NCBI RefSeq assembly: GCF_003286915.1
Contig: NZ_QMFY01000017.1
Coordinates: 51,089-115,088 of the forward strand
Direction: 5' to 3'
DNA from: Pseudochryseolinea flava
GTDB taxonomy: Bacteria; Bacteroidota; Bacteroidia; Cytophagales; Cyclobacteriaceae
Length of the DNA stretch: 64,000 bases
The notes below the pieces were generated by a model. That model searched no databases. It worked only from the letters and a program-made list of their open reading frames with translations, and was not told where the DNA came from. Position 1 is the first letter of the stretch; each line of letters begins with the position of its first letter. Of the stretch, positions 24,430 to 32,470 are shown one piece after another. The position numbers and the translations under genes are program-made.

Positions 24430-27246
24430 ATGCTAAATCAGAAATCAGTCATGAAGAAAAGAAAGAGCAGCACTGCCACGTTCGTTTCAGGAGTTTGGCC
24501 ATTGGTGCAATGCGTAGTTGTTGTAGGTCTACTGTCTGCTATCGCCCTGATGAGCGGCTGTGATGATCCCCATGATCATCAGGATAATCCTCACGCGCGT
24601 CCGCAGGAGGGAGGAAGGATTGTGCCGCGTCCGGATGTGCCACAAGATCCGAAAGCGCTCTCGACTATTATCATCGTTCCACCACTATTAAACTGCGCGA
24701 ATTCAGTTACAGTGAAAGGATTTGTTCCTGGAGCGCTTGTTCGTATTTATTCAGATGGTACAAAAATCGCCGAGAAGGTCGGCAATGATCCGGAGGGTGA
24801 AACGTTTCAGGTTTCTTCGCCATTAGCAACAGGCAAAAATATTACGGCAACACAAGAGTTCGACGGTGTGGAGAGTCTTCCATCGGTTCAAGAGCCTGTG
24901 CAGGACGTCAATGAAGTATATCCCGCAGGTATTCCCAAACCCAATTTTCCTTTTTTGTATCTCTACAATTGCGGCATTGCAACGTATGTTAACAACCTTC
25001 CCCCCGGCGGAGATCTGCGTGTTTTTGAACAAGCATCCATCACCGATCCTAAAAATCTAGTGGGTTCCGTCAATGGCGTCGCTGAAGGGCAATCGATCGG
25101 AATTCATCCTTCATTTAAGACAGATCATCTGGTGAGTGCAGAATCTCAGATATGCACAGACGTGGCGACCTCCGATATTCAAAAGGTAATGCCCGAGCCG
25201 GCTTCACTTCCTGATCCAACCGCCGATCCTATTTACGAAGCGGCTACGTTCGTTGCTTGTCATAGCCTCGTGAATGGTGCCAAAGTTACCATTGAACGCA
25301 GCGGAACAACGATCGCTGTATTTGGCGCACCTGCATCTCACGTTCGTGTTCTTGGCGTAACAGTTTCCGCAGGTGATGTTCTTGATATCACACAGGAACT
25401 TTGTGGTGTGAAAAGCAATACGACACATGTAACGGTTCAACCGTGTAGTGCACTTCCGCCGCCTGTATTGATTGGTCCACGTGCGGGTGATGTTGTCGCG
25501 CAACTTTCTAACGTAGTGGCTGGATCGCGTGTGCGAATTTATTCGGGTACGGAAGAGATTGCTGATGGTGGCGGTAGCACGATTATGTATACGCGACCAC
25601 TCATAGACCATGAGACGTTAATCGTCATTCAAAGTTTTGGCGCATGTATAAGTTCAGGGTATCAAGTTGTCGTAGGGTCTGGATTACAAGATCCAGGTGT
25701 AGCAGGTCCGTGTGGTCGCGTGAAATCATGGGAGTATGGTCATGGTGGTGATCCGGATCGTAGGACAACGGATGTGAGCAGCTATTTTAGTTCGCCAGGA
25801 TTTTGTGTTAACGTTCCAATGAATGCTGTTCCGCTTCATGCCGTTGTTCGTTATCCAGAAGGACCCGGTCCCTTTCCGTTAGTGATCATTGTTCACGGAA
25901 ATCATCATGCGAATGACCCGAGTTATCGAGGTTATGATTACCTGCTCGAACAACTCGCAAGTCAATGTATGATCGGGGTATCTGTCGAAGAAGATTTTCT
26001 AAATCTGTGTGATCAAAATAATGTCGCAGGAGAGATGGATGCGCGCGGCATTGTATTGCTTCGTCATCTACAATTGTGGCGCGAATGGAATCGTACCCCC
26101 GGTCATCCATTCTATTCTAAAGTCGATATGAACAGTGTTGGCTTGTCTGGGCATAGTCGTGGGGGTGAGGCTATTGTCGTTGCTGCACTCTTGAATAAAA
26201 CGCTGCACATTAATACAGATCCGCCTGTCGGACCAACGTCGCATAACTTTGATTTTGGAATAAAATCACTCTACGCCATTGCGCCTGTCGATGGACAGTT
26301 CGACCACGGTGCCATTACGTTAACCAATGCCGACTACTATGTGATGCATGGATCGCATGATGGCGACGTTTATGATTTTGGCGGACAACGACTCTACAAC
26401 AGAGCTTATCCTGTAACCAATACCACGAATCATTTCAAAGGATTTGTCTTCGTTCACGGAGCCAATCACGGACAATGGAACACAGGGTGGGGAACGTGTT
26501 GCGAAAATACCGTTGGACCATCACCGCTAATTTCCGCTGCCGATCAACAACAGATTGGTAAGACGTACATGAGCGCATTCTTCTTGGCAGGATTGAAGGG
26601 ATGGAAACCGTACCGCCACTTTCTATCCGGTGAAGCATCCTTCGCATCGGTGCCCCCAGGCGTAACGCGAATTACGCAGTATCAGGATCCGGAAAAGATA
26701 TTTGTGAACCATTATCAAGAAGATTACGATCCAACAACAGGGTCGCTCATGGGTGTTGAAAATTGGCGAACAGGTTCGTTCCCGAACTATCTCGTGTATT
26801 CTTTTAGCGATGATGATCGTCCTCATTTTCTCTGGGGAGAAACAAGAGGCCTGATCGCCGGATGGAACGAAGAAAGATCCATGATCACCATGGCGCTAAA
26901 AAATGGCGGCGGCGTAGATTTCAAATACCTCGCCATGCATGTTGGACAAACGCATGAAGATCCTACTGATTTAAATACACCTGGCGTTGATAAAGATTTT
27001 AGCGTTCAACTGGAGTTCGAAGAAGGTGCAGGTCCTGAAGTTGCCGTGTCTTCTTATGGTACGTTAAGTTATCCGTTGATCACATACTATAAAATGAAAT
27101 CAGTTCAACAAACTATTCGTATCCCGTTTGAGGATCTCCGCATTTCGCCACAAGTAAAAACCGCCGATGTGAGGGCGATCAAGATCAAGTTCAATCGACA
27201 ATCACGTGGGAACATAGCGCTTGATGAAGTACAGTTCTCCAATTAA
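24430..27246 (+). CDS. Lipoprotein alpha/beta hydrolase with N-terminal repeat region
   Basis: A 938-residue exported protein; the signal region ends near ALMSGC. ATG 24430 is used, with 24451 (MKKRKSS) as a plausible alternative. Residues 80-420 hold about four related beta-rich repeats: NCANSVTVKGFVPGALVRIY, CGIATYVNNLPPGGDLRVF, ACHSLVNGAKVTIERSG and RAGDVVAQLSNVVAGSRVRI. A catalytic alpha/beta-hydrolase core follows: oxyanion IIVHGNHHAND, nucleophile elbow GLSGHSRGGE (Ser about 574), acid APVDGQFD (about 620) and histidine GANHGQW (about 681). A C-terminal jelly-roll-like segment ends in ALDEVQFSN. It resembles chlorophyllase/cutinase-like hydrolases; substrate unknown. Confidence 0.85.
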   Translation: MLNQKSVMKKRKSSTATFVSGVWPLVQCVVVVGLLSAIALMSGCDDPHDHQDNPHARPQEGGRIVPRPDVPQDPKALSTIIIVPPLLNCANSVTVKGFVPGALVRIYSDGTKIAEKVGNDPEGETFQVSSPLATGKNITATQEFDGVESLPSVQEPVQDVNEVYPAGIPKPNFPFLYLYNCGIATYVNNLPPGGDLRVFEQASITDPKNLVGSVNGVAEGQSIGIHPSFKTDHLVSAESQICTDVATSDIQKVMPEPASLPDPTADPIYEAATFVACHSLVNGAKVTIERSGTTIAVFGAPASHVRVLGVTVSAGDVLDITQELCGVKSNTTHVTVQPCSALPPPVLIGPRAGDVVAQLSNVVAGSRVRIYSGTEEIADGGGSTIMYTRPLIDHETLIVIQSFGACISSGYQVVVGSGLQDPGVAGPCGRVKSWEYGHGGDPDRRTTDVSSYFSSPGFCVNVPMNAVPLHAVVRYPEGPGPFPLVIIVHGNHHANDPSYRGYDYLLEQLASQCMIGVSVEEDFLNLCDQNNVAGEMDARGIVLLRHLQLWREWNRTPGHPFYSKVDMNSVGLSGHSRGGEAIVVAALLNKTLHINTDPPVGPTSHNFDFGIKSLYAIAPVDGQFDHGAITLTNADYYVMHGSHDGDVYDFGGQRLYNRAYPVTNTTNHFKGFVFVHGANHGQWNTGWGTCCENTVGPSPLISAADQQQIGKTYMSAFFLAGLKGWKPYRHFLSGEASFASVPPGVTRITQYQDPEKIFVNHYQEDYDPTTGSLMGVENWRTGSFPNYLVYSFSDDDRPHFLWGETRGLIAGWNEERSMITMALKNGGGVDFKYLAMHVGQTHEDPTDLNTPGVDKDFSVQLEFEEGAGPEVAVSSYGTLSYPLITYYKMKSVQQTIRIPFEDLRISPQVKTADVRAIKIKFNRQSRGNIALDEVQFSN

Positions 27247-27275
27247 ATTAAGTTCGAATCGTTATCTTCATTTAT

Positions 27276-27782
27276 ATGAAACGCATGAAATATATTACGA
27301 CGTTGCTCATCATGGCAGCAACCTCTTTACTCATGTTCTGTCAAGAAAAAAAGCAGCGCGTAGAATCTAGTGCTGTAATGCCTGTAACCGCTAGCGCCGA
27401 GCAAGATTCAATGAAAGTGGTCGGATATACAATTCATCGTGTCAGACTTCGATTCGAATACACCGCGAAAGATGCGCGTGGAGAAGCTGTTAAGTATAAG
27501 GAAGCTTGGCTTGTGAAATTGACGTTAGAAAGAATGCTCCGTTATCCGTCACTGCGGGTTGAATTCGCAATTGGCGATTACATTATTCCAGAATACGGCA
27601 GTTGGGAAAAAGGCATCTACTTTAAAGTTTACGATCAGGCAACGTTCGATAAACTATCTCATCAGGAAATAAAATTCCGTTTACCGAACAGTGTTGATTT
27701 TATCTCCACCAAGAAACAATTTGAAGGCGCCGCCAATAAAAGATTCGCAGTCGAAGATGAACGAGAGGCATTAAAGCAATAA
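27276..27782 (+). CDS. Small lipoprotein of unknown function
   Basis: A 168-residue exported protein with a signal peptide ending in SLLMFC, a weak lipobox. No recognised domain. The middle (VKLTLERMLRYPSLRVEFAIGDYIIPEYGSWEKGIYFKVYDQ) suggests a compact beta-rich domain. It lies 29 bp after the hydrolase gene and could be its co-transcribed partner. Confidence 0.6.
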   Translation: MKRMKYITTLLIMAATSLLMFCQEKKQRVESSAVMPVTASAEQDSMKVVGYTIHRVRLRFEYTAKDARGEAVKYKEAWLVKLTLERMLRYPSLRVEFAIGDYIIPEYGSWEKGIYFKVYDQATFDKLSHQEIKFRLPNSVDFISTKKQFEGAANKRFAVEDEREALKQ

Positions 27783-27860
27783 GACTGACGAGGGAATATA
27801 ATTTCCGTTCTTTTCACGTTTTTGCCCCAGAAAGTCATTCATTAATAATTAGCATGTCGA

Positions 27861-27909
27861 TTGACTAACTAATAAAATTAGTTACCTATATTTGAAGACT
27901 AATTTTATT
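27861..27909 (+). promoter_or_regulatory. Promoter with overlapping operator-like inverted repeats
   Basis: A TTG at 27861 and a TAtaTTTG at 27887-27894 match the Bacteroidota -33/-7 boxes with a spacing of 23. Within the spacer lies the 7-bp palindrome AACTAAT-AAA-ATTAGTT (27867-27883). Its AATAAAATTAGT part (27871-27882) recurs inverted as ACTAATTTTATT at 27898-27909, across the expected transcription start. The arrangement suits repression by a dimeric DNA-binding protein. The gene at 27914 starts 4 bases after the second arm. Confidence 0.55.
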
Positions 27910-27913
27910 GGAT

Positions 27914-28279
27914 ATGAAAACCATTAAAACCCCGAGCGGCGTTAAGAGAATCGAGGATTCTGATGCCACGCTTAGTCTATTCAAATTGCGCGAAATTCTG
28001 ACCGACGAGCGAAAGTTGATCATCAATCGCTTGGAATCAAATTTGACCTCGTATTTAGATTTTCGTTTTCACACCAAACCCAATAGCAAGCAAATCGATG
28101 GTATCAAAAATCAGTTGGCGTCTCTAAAAGCGTCAAATCTTGATTTAGAAAAGTACAATGCCGTGGTACAATGTTTTCTTTCCAACGAAAACACGCATGT
28201 GAATGCCGCGCAATTTTACCAAGAAATTGATGTTTGCATTGAGGACGAATTGAATTCTGCCCAACTACGATTAGTTTAG
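27914..28279 (+). CDS. Small unknown protein, 121 residues
   Basis: A predicted soluble, mostly helical protein (LFKLREILTDERKLIINRLESNLTSYLDFRF, then IDGIKNQLASLKASNLDLEKY). I recognise no family. It is preceded by a convincing promoter overlapping operator-like repeats, which suggests a regulated gene, possibly autoregulatory; the protein has no obvious helix-turn-helix. A SRAP gene starts 26 bp downstream. ATG 27914 was chosen over the in-frame TTG two codons upstream. Confidence 0.6.
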   Translation: MKTIKTPSGVKRIEDSDATLSLFKLREILTDERKLIINRLESNLTSYLDFRFHTKPNSKQIDGIKNQLASLKASNLDLEKYNAVVQCFLSNENTHVNAAQFYQEIDVCIEDELNSAQLRLV

Positions 28280-28305
28280 CGCTCGAGTAATATCGAACGC
28301 GAACT

Positions 28306-29076
28306 ATGTGCAACAGGATGGCCATGGCCTGGGATAAAATGTCTGACCTTGAATACTATTACACCGCGGAGTATTCAGGGGAAGTTGACGGCATGAATGA
28401 AAATGAAGGTGAATGGCTTCCTTGCTATCACACCAATGCTTACGATCACATGGCAACCCCGGTCATTACATCACGTGATCCGGGAAAAATTCAACTGTTT
28501 CATTGGGGACTCATTCCACATCGAACCTCGTCGCTCCAAGATGCCTTGTCGATAAGGCAAAGTACTGTGATGTGTAGGAGTGAGGATATGTACGATAAAT
28601 ACGCTTACGGTGAACTTGCAAAAGCAGGGAAGCGTTGCTTGATTCCTGTCTCGGGATATTTCGAATATTTTTGGGTCGATGCGAAGGGTAAAACAAAAAT
28701 ACCATACTATATTTTTCTGAAGGACCGCCCTTTCTTTTCAATCGGCGGACTCTATTCACGCTGGACAGATAAGACTAGTGGTAAAGATTTTTTTACATAC
28801 ACCGTGTGCACAACAGCTGCCAATGAATTTGCAGCGAAGATTCATAATCAGGGACAACGTATGCCCGTGATTTTACAAACCCAAGAAGCTGAACGGGCGT
28901 GGCTCAATCCAACCATTACGAAAGATGATGTCGTAGACTTATGTCGTGCCATTCCCGATGAATTTATGGCTGCCCATACCGTTTCACGCGTGATTACTTC
29001 TAAAGACAACAACGTTCCAGAAGCGATCCAACCGTTTTCTTACACCGCGAGTTCATCGCCTTCTCTTTTCGAATAG
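28306..29076 (+). CDS. SRAP domain protein (HMCES/YedK-like abasic-site DNA-crosslink protein)
   Basis: A 256-residue protein of the SOS-response-associated peptidase family, which forms a covalent link with abasic sites in single-stranded DNA. The start codon places Cys at position 2 (MCNRM), the residue that reacts with DNA after Met removal. The usual MCGR reads MCNR here. The conserved acidic residue is Glu120 (SGYFEYF) and the histidine is His180 in IHNQGQRMPVIL. WGLIPH and GLYSRW are other family marks. It lies 26 bp after the 27914 gene, so shared transcription is possible. Family assignment is strong. Confidence 0.93.
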   Translation: MCNRMAMAWDKMSDLEYYYTAEYSGEVDGMNENEGEWLPCYHTNAYDHMATPVITSRDPGKIQLFHWGLIPHRTSSLQDALSIRQSTVMCRSEDMYDKYAYGELAKAGKRCLIPVSGYFEYFWVDAKGKTKIPYYIFLKDRPFFSIGGLYSRWTDKTSGKDFFTYTVCTTAANEFAAKIHNQGQRMPVILQTQEAERAWLNPTITKDDVVDLCRAIPDEFMAAHTVSRVITSKDNNVPEAIQPFSYTASSSPSLFE

Positions 29077-29088
29077 ACATTCTATCTC

Positions 29089-29122
29089 AAAAAAAGAACC
29101 CCGAGATTTTCACCTCGAGGTT
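29089..29122 (-). terminator. Rho-independent terminator of the TonB receptor gene
   Basis: On the minus strand a 10-bp stem (GAACCTCGAG / CTCGGGGTTC, one wobble) is followed by a T tract (plus 29089-29095 is A). Confidence 0.82.
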
Positions 29123-29146
29123 CAGACGAATTGGGGAAAAAAGAAC

Positions 29147-31351
29147 TTAGAACTGTAAGCTAACACCACCCAAAATCATACGCGGCGTAGGATCGCTGTC
29201 GTAGTATTCTGATGAGTTACGGTTCAAAAGATTTTTTCCGTTAACAAAAATCGTTACTGCTTTCACAGGCGTGTATTCAAACTTCGCATTCACGATTGCT
29301 TTACCTTCAACATTTCCTACACCATGTACACCATCTTGTTTTGATGTGTTATCCATGTGGTAGAACGTCTGCTGAGAGAACCAATAAGTGCTCATATTCA
29401 AATTGAACTTTGAGCTCAAAGCATAGTTTGCATACAAGCCACCATAAGCTTTCGGCGTGAACTTGTGATTAGTCTCAGTGCCTACACCGGAATTCACGTT
29501 GTTTGCTGCCGGATCAAAGTTGTTGTTCTCTGAAGGAACAGCTTCTGTTGTATTAAAGAACTGTGAATAATCTTTTAGCGTTGTTTTCTGGAATGTTACA
29601 AACGGTTTCAATTGAAGCTTATCAACAACCCAAGTCATGCTGATGCTTGTTCCAATCTGATGTACCGTCAACGGAATATTTTCTGTGCTCAAGTACGTAT
29701 ACGCTACTACTGGAAAGTTGCTCATGTCGGCGGCAGGAACCGTTGCACCCTGCACGAGAGCAGTGTAATTCTCGGTAGTTGTATAGTAAGCTTCAATATC
29801 AAGCGACAGGTTACTTCTCAGTTTTGTACGGTAGCCAAGTTCTGCCATCGTTGAATTCAACATGTCAAGATCTTTGTTACCCGTTGAGATCGCCTGCATG
29901 ATCATTGATCCATCTGGAGGCAGTGGAACGTTCGTTGTATAGTTCAGGTAAGTGTCGAAAATGAATGGCGAGCGATATGCTTTCGAGTAGACAAACCGTA
30001 TTAAATTTTTATCATTGAACTTGTAACTGCTGGCGAACTGATAAGAAAGAAACGCGCCATCAGGGTGTGAGAATCGGTCCACACGCGCACCACCTGTTAA
30101 ACGAAGTTTGTCACGAAAAGCTTTATAGTCTAAGCGTACGCCACCACCGATCGTTTCCATCGTGCGTGATCCATTTAAACTTCCTTCACCGTTTTCAATA
30201 TCCCAATACTCGCTGTCGTCGTACGTCGCTTTGCGGTAAGTGATGCCAGGCTTGATCGATAAAGACTTGATAATAAATTCATATTCCGCGGTAGCATCGA
30301 TTACATTATAGTCATATTTCGAACCTTGCATTCCTACGACAGGAGCTTGCGCTGCATCGGTATAAGAAAGTTGTCCTGTAAATCCTGAAACGGAAGCTTG
30401 TAAGTCTATGTACTTTGACTTCGTGCTTGACGTGGCGATAGCGGCAGCCGCATTCACACCAGAATTATCGAACATGATATTCTGCACTTCAGCATCTTGC
30501 AATCCCGTCATCAAATTGAACTGTACCTTTTCTTTCGGCGCGTATTGTGCAAAAGCATTGATACCATACTTGTTCATCGATTGATCTGGATTCGGATAAC
30601 GCGCCTCGTTGTTATCGAATGGCAACTCGCTCACCGAACTTGCCGTGTAGCGTGACGGCTTGTGAACCATGTATTCAACGTCACGACCACGTAACTGATA
30701 ATTGCCAGATACGCCCACACTCAATTTAGGATTGAATTGATAAGCTGCCGAGATGTTTTGAATACTTGTTGATTGCGATCCCAACTGTGAATTTGCGCGA
30801 ATCGAAAATCCATCTTTACTTGTCTTTGTCGTGATGATGTTAATCACACCTGATACCGCATTGGGTCCATACAACGTCGAGGATGGACCGCGAACTACTT
30901 CTATTTTCTCAACATCATTCAGATCGATTGGAAGCGACTCCCAAAACGTTCCGCCTTGCAAATAGTTATACACTGGTCTGTTGTTAATCATCACCAGCGT
31001 AGTCGTGTTCGTCGATGACAGAATAAGAGAGTTCGGCGGTACGTTGTCGAGACCACGAACGTGTATGTCGTAGTTTCCATTTGTCTGTTCACGTACTATA
31101 ACGCCTGGTACCAAACGCAAAGCTTCCATGATGCTGTTCGCACCAGATCGCTGAATTTCCTCTCTTGTTAGTACGGACGCTGAGAGTGGTGCATCAAAAA
31201 GACTTTCAGCTTTTTTAGACGCCGAAACAATTTCAATGTTCATCAATTCCTCTAAACTCAGCGTGTAGACATCCACAGAATCTTGCTGGGCCATCACGGT
31301 TCCGGTGCCTAACAAGAAAGCTGCACATAAATGATAAATCTTTCTCTTCAT
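29147..31351 (-). CDS. TonB-dependent outer membrane receptor
   Basis: A 734-residue outer-membrane receptor with a signal peptide ending in VMAQ. After it comes SLEELMNIEIVSASKKAESLFDAP, a short TonB-box/plug-linker typical of this group, then the plug domain (APLSASVLTREEIQRSGANSIMEALRLVPGVIV ... LDNVPPN) and the barrel ending with ILGGVSLQF. The carboxypeptidase-regulatory N-terminal domain of SusC-type receptors is absent and no SusD gene is near, so it looks like a BtuB/Cir-like receptor for a siderophore, cobalamin or similar ligand. ATG 31351 follows the signal peptide best. The next minus-strand gene upstream is 320 bases away. Confidence 0.93.
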   Translation of the reverse strand: MKRKIYHLCAAFLLGTGTVMAQQDSVDVYTLSLEELMNIEIVSASKKAESLFDAPLSASVLTREEIQRSGANSIMEALRLVPGVIVREQTNGNYDIHVRGLDNVPPNSLILSSTNTTTLVMINNRPVYNYLQGGTFWESLPIDLNDVEKIEVVRGPSSTLYGPNAVSGVINIITTKTSKDGFSIRANSQLGSQSTSIQNISAAYQFNPKLSVGVSGNYQLRGRDVEYMVHKPSRYTASSVSELPFDNNEARYPNPDQSMNKYGINAFAQYAPKEKVQFNLMTGLQDAEVQNIMFDNSGVNAAAAIATSSTKSKYIDLQASVSGFTGQLSYTDAAQAPVVGMQGSKYDYNVIDATAEYEFIIKSLSIKPGITYRKATYDDSEYWDIENGEGSLNGSRTMETIGGGVRLDYKAFRDKLRLTGGARVDRFSHPDGAFLSYQFASSYKFNDKNLIRFVYSKAYRSPFIFDTYLNYTTNVPLPPDGSMIMQAISTGNKDLDMLNSTMAELGYRTKLRSNLSLDIEAYYTTTENYTALVQGATVPAADMSNFPVVAYTYLSTENIPLTVHQIGTSISMTWVVDKLQLKPFVTFQKTTLKDYSQFFNTTEAVPSENNNFDPAANNVNSGVGTETNHKFTPKAYGGLYANYALSSKFNLNMSTYWFSQQTFYHMDNTSKQDGVHGVGNVEGKAIVNAKFEYTPVKAVTIFVNGKNLLNRNSSEYYDSDPTPRMILGGVSLQF

Positions 31352-31671
31352 AATCAATTACTTTTTTCTCCGCCGCACAGTAGGCAAACGCTTATCCCAA
31401 CTTTCGCGGTCACACTTTACTGTCGTAAAGAATTCAATTTTAACGCGACGAAAGCCAATACTTACATTGAAATATGTATGAAAAGAAAATTTATGAAACG
31501 TTTTTCCTAACGGTATGGCTAGACGCTATTTCCAAATTGGGAGCATTCTGCACTGTCTTGGGAATGGCCGGTTGATGAAAGCTTTCAATTTGAAAGACGG
31601 ATCAAGGTAAATGCTGGGGATGAAATTGCCCAATATCGGAGTGTAGATGAGTTGCAAATCTTGTTAGGCTA
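31352..31671. other. Intergenic region before the TonB receptor, possible gene remnant
   Basis: These 320 bases precede the receptor gene on the minus strand. On the plus strand, 31523-31675 is open and starts after a TAG; it would read LFPNWEHSALSWEWPVDES... and ends FQFERRIKVNAGDEIAQYRS... LLGY. It has no start codon, so it may be a decayed gene end, or chance (about 50 codons). Nothing else is recognised. Confidence 0.25.
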
Positions 31672-32418
31672 CTAAAGCTTGCTCAGTGCTTCCATTACAG
31701 AATCTCTTCGCTCGCGTGCAACGGGTAACTTTGATCCGTCGGACATTTGCGCGAATCCTGACTTTCCTTTCACAAGCTTTCGGATGAAATCTAGGTTTAC
31801 CAAATGAGATTGATGAATACGCAGAAAACGTTCCTTGGGAAGCAGACTCTCAAACTCTTTCAACGTTTTACTCACCAGATGCTTACTGCCATCCACCAAA
31901 AAGAAATACGTGTAGTTGTCGTCGCTTTCTGCGCGTACCACATCCTCTATTTTAATAACCATCAAACTGTCGGAAGCCGGAAGTACGATGCGTGGAGATG
32001 TTTGTTGATGTCGTAAATTATTTTCAAGCGCCTCCAATCGCGCCTCAATGCTCTTAACGTTTTTTTGATCTTGTAGTCGCGCGATCACAGCGATCAGCTC
32101 GTCGATGTCTATTGGTTTTAGCAGATAGTCAAATGCAGCAAGTTTAATCGCTTGTATCGCATATTGATGATATGCCGTCGTGAACACTACGTTGAAGAAG
32201 GGTTTGGCAAAATATTTCCAAAGCTCTAGGCCACTCTCATCAGGCATCTGTATGTCGAGAAATACCACATCAGGTTTGGTCTCTTCGATCATCCTGCATC
32301 CTTCCTTTAACGATGGATACATACCTTCTATCTTAACTCCCGCTGTATGCTGTTCAATCAAAACGGAGAGCGCGATTCGCGCATTCTCTTCATCATCTAT
32401 GATTATGGCTCTCATCAT
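31672..32418 (-). CDS. LytTR-family response regulator
   Basis: A 248-residue regulator with a receiver domain (about 1-118) and a LytTR DNA-binding domain (about 140-245). Receiver residues are the acidic IIIDDEEN at 7-11, the phospho-acceptor Asp55 (VVFLDIQMPD), and the PID lysine near YLLKPID. The LytTR part has KIEDVVRAESDDNYTYFFLVDGSKHLVSKTLKEFE and FLRIHQSHLVNLDFI, which are characteristic. The histidine kinase gene precedes it on the same strand by 52 bp, so they form a two-component pair. Confidence 0.95.
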   Translation of the reverse strand: MMRAIIIDDEENARIALSVLIEQHTAGVKIEGMYPSLKEGCRMIEETKPDVVFLDIQMPDESGLELWKYFAKPFFNVVFTTAYHQYAIQAIKLAAFDYLLKPIDIDELIAVIARLQDQKNVKSIEARLEALENNLRHQQTSPRIVLPASDSLMVIKIEDVVRAESDDNYTYFFLVDGSKHLVSKTLKEFESLLPKERFLRIHQSHLVNLDFIRKLVKGKSGFAQMSDGSKLPVARERRDSVMEALSKL

Positions 32419-32470
32419 CTCTGTCTTCAGTTATCGTTCAGTCTATCGTGGTCAGCGATGCCCGGAAAAT

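Noticed and set aside
29147..31351. TonB receptor as a SusC of a polysaccharide utilisation locus
   Set aside because: There is no SusD partner or glycoside hydrolase cluster, and the N-terminal carboxypeptidase-regulatory domain is absent.
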